Assembly: GCA_965153355.1 (NCBI GenBank)
Contig: OZ231127.1
Span: forward strand, 73,842,001 to 73,906,000
DNA: 64,000 bases
DNA from: Flaccisagitta enflata
Lineage: Eukaryota; Chaetognatha; Sagittoidea; Aphragmophora
Direction: 5' to 3'
Shown piece by piece: positions 55,681-64,000 of this stretch. Within the stretch, counting starts at the first letter, position 1; each line of letters starts with the position of its first letter. The position numbers and the translations under genes were made by a program. The notes below the pieces were generated by a model that saw only the letters and a list, made by a program, of their open reading frames with translations, made no database searches and was not told the DNA's origin.

Positions 55681-58600
55681 GCTTCAGCCCTCCTTCAATG
55701 CCCGCCCTCCCTTTCATGAAAATCGGTAAACCATATTTTATTGCTTCAGCACTCCCCCAAACAACCCTCCCTTTACCAAAAAAGGTTGTAATCAAATTCT
55801 GTTGCTTCAGCCCTCCCCTCAATACCCGCCCTCCCTTTCTCATGAAAATGGTTAGAACCATATTTTATTGCTTCCAACCCTCCTTCAGAGCCCGCCTCCC
55901 TTTCATGAAAATGGTTAGAACCATATTCTGTACCTTCCATCCTCCTTCCAATACCCCTTCCTCCCTTTCATGTAAAATGGGTTAAACCATATTTATTGCT
56001 TCAGGCACCCCCAAACTCGCCCTCCCTTTACCAAAAAGTTTGTAATCAAATTCTGTTGCTTCAGCCCTCCTTGTCACCCGCCCTCCCCTTTCACATGAAA
56101 ATGGTTTAGAACCACATTTGTTGCTTCCGCCCTCACTTCCAAGTACCGTCCGCCTTTCTGTAGAAATGGTTAGAACCATATATTCTGATGCTTCCAGCCC
56201 CCTCCTTCAATGCCCAGCCCCTCCCATTTCATGAAAATGGGTTAAAACTATATTCTGTCCCCAAGCTATTTTCCAATGCCCGCCCTCCCTTTCTTTCATG
56301 AAAATGGGTTAAACCATATTTTGTTGCTTCAAGCACTCCCCACCCAAATCCTCCCTTTACCAAAAGAGTTGTAATCAAATTCTGTTGCTTCCAGCCCTCC
56401 CTTCCAATGCCCGCCCTCCCTTTCATGAAAATGGTTAGAACCATATTTTGTTGCTTCCAGCCCTCCCGTCCAATGCCCGCCCTCCCTTTCATGAAAATGG
56501 TTAGAACCATATTTTGTTGCTTCCAGCCCTCCCTTCCAATACCCGCCCTCCCTTTCATGAAAATGGTTAGAACCATATTTTTTGCTTCCAACCCTCCTTC
56601 AATGCCACGCCCTCCCTTTCCATGAAAATAGTTCTGGAACCATATTCTGTTGCTTCCAGCCCTCCTTCCAATGCCCGATCCTCCTTTCATGAAAATGGAT
56701 TAGACCATGATACACTGTTGCTTCCAGCCCTCCCTTCCGATGCCCGCCCTCCCTTTCATAGCAGTTAGAACCATATTCTGTTGCTTCAGCCCTCCCTTCC
56801 AATACTTGCCCTCCCTTTCATGAAAATGGTTAAAACTATATTCTGTTGCTTCCGGCCCTCCTTTCCAATGCCCGCCCTCCCTTTCATGAAAATGATTAGA
56901 AACATATTCTGTTGCTTCCAGCCCTCCCTTCCAATACCCGCCCTCCCTTTCATGAAAATGGTTAGAACCATATTCTGTTGCTTCCAGCCCTCCCTTCCAA
57001 TGCCCGCCCTCCCTTTCATGAAAATGGGTTAAACCATATTTTGTTGCTTCCAGCCCTCCCGTCCAAAGCCTGCCCTCCCTTTACCAAAGTTGAAGTCAAA
57101 TTCTATTGCTTCCATGTGCCAATGCCCTCCCTCCTTCATGAAAATGGTTAGAACCATTTTGTTGCTTCTAGCCCTCCCTTCCAATGCCGCCCTCCCTTTC
57201 ATGAAAATGGTTAGAGCACATCTTGCCTTCCAGCCCTCCCTTCAATGCCAGTACTCCTTTAGCAGCAGAATTTGATTACAACCTTTTTTGGTAAAGGGAG
57301 GGCAGGTTTGGGAGGGAGTGCTGGAAGCAACAAAATATGGTTTGATCCATGTTCATGATTGGCAGTGCTGGCATTGGAAGTGAGGGCTGGGAACCACAAA
57401 ATATGGTTCTAACCATTTTCATGAGAGGCAAATATGGTTTAACCTAGAAGGAGGGCTGGAAATGGCAAGTATGGTTCTAACCATTTTCATGAAAGGAGGG
57501 CGGGCACGTGGAAAGGGAGGGCTGGAAGCAAGAATATAGTTCTAGCCATTTCATGAAGGCAGGGAGGCTGGCCAAAACCATTTTCATGAAAGGAAGGCAA
57601 GCGTGAAGGGAGGGGCAGAGTACAACAAAACGTTCTAGCCATTTCATGAAAGGAAAGCAGAGCATTGGAAAGAACTGAAACAACAAGTGATTACAACCTT
57701 TTTTGGTAAGGGAGAACAGACCTGTACGAAAGTGCTGGAAGCAGCAAAATATGGTTTGGCTTATTTTCATGAAAGAGGCAGCATGGAAAAGGAGGCTGGT
57801 AATAGAGTAACCTTTCATCTGAAAGGGAAGGTAAGCATAACATGAATGAAGAAAGACTAAACAACAAAAATATAATAATCATTTTCATGAAAGGAATATG
57901 AAAGGAAGAATATATGTTTAGTTGATACAACCTTTTTGGTAAAGGAGGGCGGACTGAGGAGTGCTGGGAGTAACAAGATATGGTGGTATTTTTTCAAGGG
58001 AACGTGAGAGGAGGCTGGAAACAACAGAATATGGTTCTAACCATTTTCATGGAAGGGAAGCCAGCAATGAAAGAGGCATAACAAAATATGAATTCTAACC
58101 ATTTCCGCGAAAGGAGGGCCCGGGCGTGAAGGAGGGCTGGAAACAGCAAAATAATTTCTGATCATTTTCATGAAGGAGGGCGGGTGTGAAAGAAAGGCTG
58201 GAAGCAACTGAAACCCTGATTACAACCTGTTTTAGTAGGGAAGTGGTTGAAGTGCTGGAAGCAACAAATATGGTTTGGCCCATTTTCATGAAAGGGAGCG
58301 AAGTGAGAAGGAGGCTAGGCCTGGCGTATGGTTCTAACCATTTTCATGAAAGATGTGGCAGCAGAGAAGGGCTAGGCACAAATATGGTTCTAATCTGTGC
58401 CATGAAAGGGAGGGTGGGCGTGGAAGAGAGGGCAAGCAGCAGAATTTGATTACAACCTTTTTGGTAAAGGGAGGACGGACTGGGGGGGTGCTGGAAGCAA
58501 CAAAATATGGTTTGCAACCCATTTTCATGAAAGGAAGCGGCGACCAGAAGGAGCTGAAGCAACAGAATATGGTTCTAACCATTTTCATGAAAGGGAGGGC

Positions 58601-58830
58601 GGGCATTGGAAGGGAGGGCTGGAAGCAACAAAATATGGTTCTAACCATTTTCATGAAAGGGAAGGCGGGCATTGGAAGGGAGGGCTGGAAGCAACAAAAT
58701 ATGGTTCTAACCATTTTCATGAAAGGGAGGGAGGGCGGGCATTGGAAGGGAGGGCTGAAAGCAATGGAATATGGTTTAAACCTTTTTTCCAGAGGGAGGG
58801 CGGGACCTTAAAGGGAGGGCTACTGAACAG

Positions 58831-59027
58831 AAATTAGCAATTTGTTCTTTGGAGGTATATTTCAGAAAAGGGAGGGCGGAAGGATGGAGGGCGCAATCTC
58901 CTATTCCAAATCTTAGTGTAAAAGTAACCCAAAAATTGACATTCTGAACACAACCACCTCTTAGTTCTGTTAGATAAATCAATCTTGGGCCTTCTAAAAA
59001 GGATTGAATATTTTTTTTCTTTCTTGT
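58831..59027. other. Non-coding spacer
   Basis: Nothing recognised. Confidence 0.4.
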
Positions 59028-59836
59028 TATAGGTCATTTCCACAATAAACAGGCCCAGCTGAAATTCATGATGTAACAGGTAGAAATATTGTTTTTATCA
59101 TGCTAATCCTTTTTTTCATGATAAAAGCTGTTGTATCACATTATTAGGGATTCAGTCCCTAGCTAATATCTTTCATACTTAAAATTTTGATAGGCTATCT
59201 AACAAAAAAGAGGCCAAAATCACCCCCTTTTTTATGTCACACTGATGTCACACTCAAAACCACAATGAAAAAGATATCAAAAAATCATTAAGCCTACCTA
59301 ATTATGGGTTATTTTTGTTCAATTGCAATCCCTAAAGAAGATCAAAAGATTTTATGGTCATCAGTTGTCATTTACTATACAAAAATTTCACTTTTAGTTG
59401 ATTTGTCCAAAATGATGATTTATCTGATTTGGACACATAGTAGTATACTATGCTTTAAATGGCGATATCATAGGTATTATGGAAATTTCTTTTTTCCCCC
59501 TTTAATAAAGACATAACCCAAGTTTCATGCAAAATTTCAGACCTTAATGTCAATTCTAGCTGGAGATATTGATTTTTGAAATAAGTGACCTAAAATGTTA
59601 ACACCCTGTTACTCTTATGTTACTCTGATTATGATAGAAATTAACATATTTGAACACATTTTAAGTACTAGATTATTTTTTTTCATGTGATCTAAAAGAG
59701 TATCAAATTCTGACTATAGAGCTCAAACTTCAAGCCATTAGGTGCGACCATTATGAAATTATAACATCTTTAACAATGTTAACAAATTCAGTCGCATGAT
59801 TTCCGCCAGTCTAGTTTATTGTGGAAACTGCCTATA
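59028..59836. mobile_element. TIR element M, 809 bp
   Basis: TATAGGTCATTTCCACAATA (59028) and the reverse complement of TATAGGCAGTTTCCACAATA (ending 59836) are about 23-bp inverted ends with TA flanks. The interior is AT-rich without a useful ORF. Confidence 0.65.
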
Positions 59837-60460
<624 letters not shown>

Positions 60461-60559
60461 TGATATGATCAGGGCCGGGCCTTGAACAAGTAAAAGGGGG
60501 CCCGATGAGGATATGGTAAGATAACCTATTATCGGTGACCTAACGACGATCTTTATCCA

Positions 60560-60900
60560 CATTACCTTTTTTGAAATCTTGTCCCCTTGTTCATAAAATT
60601 AGGCTTTCCAAATTACATTTGTCATTCAAATCTTTGAACAGAAGACTTGTAGAGACATTGCACAAAATCAGGATTTCTACAATTTTCCCAAAGTAACTAT
60701 ATTCTGTAGTTGCGAAGGGCGGTCACAGGTGGATATGCTCCCTAACAACCGCCAAACAAGCAATATTCTTACAGAACATGGTACATGGGAAAGTTGTAGA
60801 AAATTTTATTTCGGCAATGTTCATATATATCTTCTTTTTTGAATATTGATGTCATAGTGGAAAAATATGGAAATATATTTACATGGCAACCCACTTTGAT
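60560..60900. mobile_element. Diverged copy of palindromic MITE family C
   Basis: Shares ACAAGCAATATTCTTACAGA, GGGAAAGTTGTAG and GGCAATGTTC with the copy at 185-2854, again arranged as an inverted pair around a GGCGGTCACAGG centre. The ends are unclear. Confidence 0.6.
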
Positions 60901-61244
60901 GGGAAATGATTAGTCTATATCGCTCCTCTGACTTTTTTGTTTTTCTATTATGCTGTCCTCACAAACTAAAGTCCAGAGTCTGATGTCTATTGTATTTCCA
61001 GTCCATGCCAACCTGTATGAAAGTGACCCCGCCCTCGTGACCACGGCTCGGAGCCCAGAAAATTCAGGATGGATGCTTCCCCCCTTATGTATGGCCCTGA
61101 TAATGAAAACCCTTTCTGTTTTCATTTTGTAAATGAGTTGTTCTTTCAACACATCAAATTGTTAAGGAGTTAAGGATTGTTCACCTCTCCTATTGTTTGA
61201 AAACGAACCCGTGTGAAAAAGAGAGAGCAGACGGAAGGGTAGGG

Positions 61245-61246
61245 AA

Positions 61247-61335
<89 letters not shown>
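61245..61335. repeat. (AG)n followed by (CAGA)n
   Basis: Pure AG then CAGA units. Confidence 0.97.
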
Positions 61336-61338
<3 letters not shown>

Positions 61339-61513
61339 TATTAAACCGATATAGAGAGTGACCAACAGACAGACAGACAGGCAGGTGATAGGTGAGGAAG
61401 AAAGTCTTACTACGTACTAATTGACCACATGCACATCAAGTTTACACTCGAGAGTGAATCAAAAACTTATCTGTCCTCTTTTATTAACGGTTTTGAATTA
61501 GTCAATCTAAATA

Positions 61514-62076
61514 AATAGTCGCAAAAGCGTTAGGTCACTTAGGTGGTCAGCGGTACCCGTGCCCTGCCCAAGTAGGTTGTGGATAAAGTTGAGGGGGGAG
61601 CAGGGCAGCGGCCCCAAAGGGGTCGATGACCCATGCTTTCACACATATGGGGAATTTTCTCCTCCTCCTCCTCCTTCTCCTCCTCCGTCCCCCCTCAAAT
61701 CCCAGTCTTGAGGCCCAAATTCCAGTCTCGAGGCCCAAATCCCAGTCTCGAGGCCCAAATCCCAGTCTCGAGGCCCAAATCCAAGCCTCCAGGCCCAAAT
61801 CCTAGCCTCCAGGCCCAAATCCTATCCTGGAGGCTGAGATTTGGGCCTCAAGGCTGGGAACTGGGCCTCTTAGCTGGAGTCTGGACAATGAGGCTGAGAT
61901 TTTGGCCTCAAGGCTAAAATCTGGGCCTCCAGGCTAGGATTTGGGCCTGGAGGCTAGGATCTGGGCCTGGAGGCTTGGATTTGGGCCTCAAGACTGGGAT
62001 TTGGGCCTCGAGACTGGAATTCCCCATATGTGTGAAAGCATAGGTCATCGACCCCTTCGGGGCCGCTGCCCAAAAA
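61514..62076. mobile_element. Family B element B4
   Basis: Begins AATAGTCGCAAAAGCGTTAG, then CAGCGGTACCCGTGCCCTGC paired with GCAGGGCAGCGG, and an inverted outer repeat (CCATGCTTTCACACATATGG versus the end part CATATGTGTGAAAGCATAGG). It ends CCCCTTCGGGGCCGCTGCCC plus AAAAA. The core has GGCCTCGAGACTGGGATTTG repeats in both orientations. Confidence 0.78.
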
Positions 62077-62098
62077 CGGAGTAAATCTAAATGAGAGT

Positions 62099-62825
62099 TA
62101 ATAGTCGCAAAAGCGTTAGATGGTCAGCGGTACCCGTTGCCCCTATCTGAGTGTATGAAGGTGTAAGGTGGTGAGAGGGGCAGCGGCCCCGAAGGAGCTG
62201 ATGACCTATGCTGTTTTTATTTGAGCCTGGAGGCTGGAATTGGGGCCTTGAAGCTGTGATATGAGCCTGGAGGTGGGGATTTGAGCCACATGGCTGGGAT
62301 TTGAGCCTCGAGACTGGGAATTGGGCCTCAAGGCTGGGATTTGAACCTTGAGGGTGGGATTTGGGCCTCGAGGCTGGGATTTGGGCCTTGAGGCTGGGAT
62401 TTGGGCCTCGAGGCTGGGATTTGGGCCTCGAGGCTGGGATTTGGGCCTCGAGGCTGGGATTTGGGCCTCGAGGCTGGGAATTGGGCCTCGAGGCTGGGAT
62501 TTGGGCCTCGAGGCTGGGATTTGGGCCTCGAGGCTGGGATTTGGGCCTAGAGGCTGGGATTTGGGCCTCGAGGCTGGGATTTGGGCCTCAAGGCTGGGAT
62601 TTGGGCCTCAAGGCTAGGATTTGGGCCTCGAGGCTGGGATTTGGGCCTTGAGGCTGGAATTTGGGCTTCGAAGCTGGGATTTGGGCCTAGAGGCTGATTA
62701 TGGGCGTGAAGGCCAGGGGGGGATGGAGAAGGAGGAGGAGGAGAAGGAGGAGGAGAAGGAGGAGAAAATTTCTCCCTGTGTGAAAGCATAGGTCATCGGC
62801 CCCTTCGGGGCCGCTGCCCAAAAAC
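62099..62825. mobile_element. Family B element B5
   Basis: Same ends as B4, 22 bp downstream. Here the inner stem reads GTTGCCCCT with AGGGGCAGC instead of GTGCCCTGC with GCAGGGCAG, a paired change. Confidence 0.78.
62221..62700. repeat. 21-bp satellite core of B5 (GGGATTTGGGCCTCGAGGCT)n
   Basis: More than twenty near-identical 21-bp units, tightest at 62348-62640. Open in several frames because 21 is a multiple of 3. Confidence 0.95.
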
Positions 62826-63040
62826 TATCATTACTCTGTCCTATTTCTAGGGAGGGGGGGGGTTACTATCTGACAACCTTGCCCTAGTTCAGTCAACTCT
62901 ATGGAGCGGTCCTTTCGTATGGCACCAACGATAAAGTGAGAAATAAAAGTAGGAGAAGAAGAAAGAAAGGAAGGACAGGAAGGAAGTGAAGAACAATAGA
63001 AATATTAAAAGATGAGAGTAAGACGGGACTGAAACAAAGA

Positions 63041-63077
63041 AAGAAAGAAAGAAAGAAAGAGTAAGAGAAGGTCTAAA

Positions 63078-63170
<93 letters not shown>
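63041..63170. repeat. (AAAG)n array with one interruption
   Basis: GAAA units before and after a 20-bp interruption at about 63060-63080. Confidence 0.97.
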
Positions 63171-63171
<1 letters not shown>

Positions 63172-63864
63172 CAGGATATAGAAACTGGATAGTCAGCGAA
63201 ACCGCATCTCATATTTGTCATAATAGAGATGTCTTTTTTTCACTTCCATCTCAAGACAATGATGTTTTCCCTCATTTTAATTTTGGGCCGGGTTATAATC
63301 TCCAAGTTTGTGAAGCTTTTATGAACTAAAATTTTGGAGGTTTCTTCTTTTGTTCGTCTTCCCAAATTTTTCTCACGGCTCAAAAGGGTTTTTCTTCCAT
63401 TCTTTTTCCATCCCCCAAAAAATGGAGACAAAAGTGTAAATGGAAGAAAAGAAGAAAAAAAACTAGAAATATGAGAGAGAAATGACGATGTTCTCCGAAT
63501 TATTAGGAGGAAGAGGGATAAGGAGGTAGAGGAGGAAGATGAGGAGGATGAGGAGGTGATAACGGAGGAGTTAAAATGGCGTTATGAAAACATTACGAAC
63601 TCATCCGAAATATTATAAATTTGGCGTTAACCTCTGCTCAGGATTCATTCTCTCATTTTCTTTCCCGGGATGATGGTTTTCGCTCCCTAAGATATTTTTG
63701 TTTTCGTGCATTTTATCCATCAAATTTTCATCGCATTTTCTGCAAACAAATTTTTATCTTTAGCGATGTGAAAATTGATGTTCGTACACCGGGTAATGCA
63801 AAACATTGTGACTGAGATAGAATAGCTCATTTTTGTCTATCCACCACATCTCAATAAGTACAGC
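63171..63864. other. Non-coding; purine-rich GAGGAGGA tract at 63505-63570
   Basis: No gene supported. Confidence 0.4.
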
Positions 63865-64000
63865 TACAGTGGGGTTCGTGGAAAAGCAGCATAAACTGGA
63901 GGAAGGTATTAAAGTGACTGAATTTAATTCGACAAACTTGAAATTTGAAATATAAGTTGTTTAATTAATGTTTTTGTCTCTTAGTTTTTTTGTTAGAAAT
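63865..64000. mobile_element. Left arm of another family C MITE, cut by the window end
   Basis: TACAGTGGGGTTCGTGGAAA begins at 63865 and follows the 185-340 arm (AACTGGAGGAAGGTATT, GACAAACTTG, TTTGAAATATAAGTTGTT). Confidence 0.8.

Noticed and set aside
60469-61101. Possible hAT-like element with CAGGGCCGGG and GGCCCTG ends
   Set aside because: Only seven terminal bases match and no 8-bp duplication could be aligned.
62348-62651. Repeat protein with WDLGLEAGIWASRLGFGPRG units
   Set aside because: It comes from a 21-bp satellite inside family B; several frames are open, there is no start context and no signal of coding constraint.

Overview
The window is metazoan nuclear DNA, most likely from an invertebrate. 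It contains one intron-split secreted C-type lectin gene with GT-AG junctions and a poly(A) signal, a large BEL/Pao-type LTR retrotransposon (a group absent from mammals and birds), many small non-autonomous DNA transposons, and an extreme density of microsatellites. Nothing prokaryotic is visible. The phylum cannot be fixed from the sequence alone; a marine invertebrate is a guess.

Layout. 1-4.6 kb is a nested stack: a 23-bp inverted-repeat element holds a palindromic TA-type MITE, which was split by a hAT-like element with a clean 8-bp duplication. That element in turn carries a Helentron-like (HINE-like) element filled with minisatellites. A second nest (one TIR element inside another, with a tRNA-like relic inside) follows at 2.9-3.8 kb. 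5-34 kb is gene-poor: a possible WAP-like exon (5.37 kb), a signal-peptide mini-ORF (13.44 kb), one candidate internal exon (20.64 kb), at least a dozen foldback or TIR elements, and long CT, GTT, CAA, CA and AAAG arrays. 34.0-38.9 kb holds the only convincing host gene, a four-exon, 317-residue secreted lectin whose introns are filled with mobile elements and microsatellites. 39.57-52.37 kb is a 12.8-kb BEL/Pao element on the minus strand, with roughly 500-bp LTRs, decayed gag-pol, and an intact frame of about 644 codons downstream of integrase. 52.4-58.8 kb is a 66-bp satellite arranged as two opposed arms and split by a 2.7-kb hAT-like element that carries about 1 kb of CT repeat. 58.8-64 kb holds another TIR element, two adjacent copies of a GC-rich foldback family, an AAAG array and the start of a further palindromic MITE.

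Most notable patterns. (1) Eleven copies of one short element family share a 5' block, a (GTCY)-type microsatellite and a 3' terminal hairpin. In each copy an 8-10 nt motif near the 5' end is complementary to the 3' hairpin, and the motif itself changes from copy to copy while the complementarity is kept. (2) The lectin has a 46-residue stretch with 12 tryptophans, cationic in its first half and acidic in its second, directly after a furin-like RLKR site; its sugar-binding EPN position reads APT. (3) The retrotransposon's downstream ORF is open although its gag-pol is broken.

All identities and boundaries were read by eye; no search or alignment was run.
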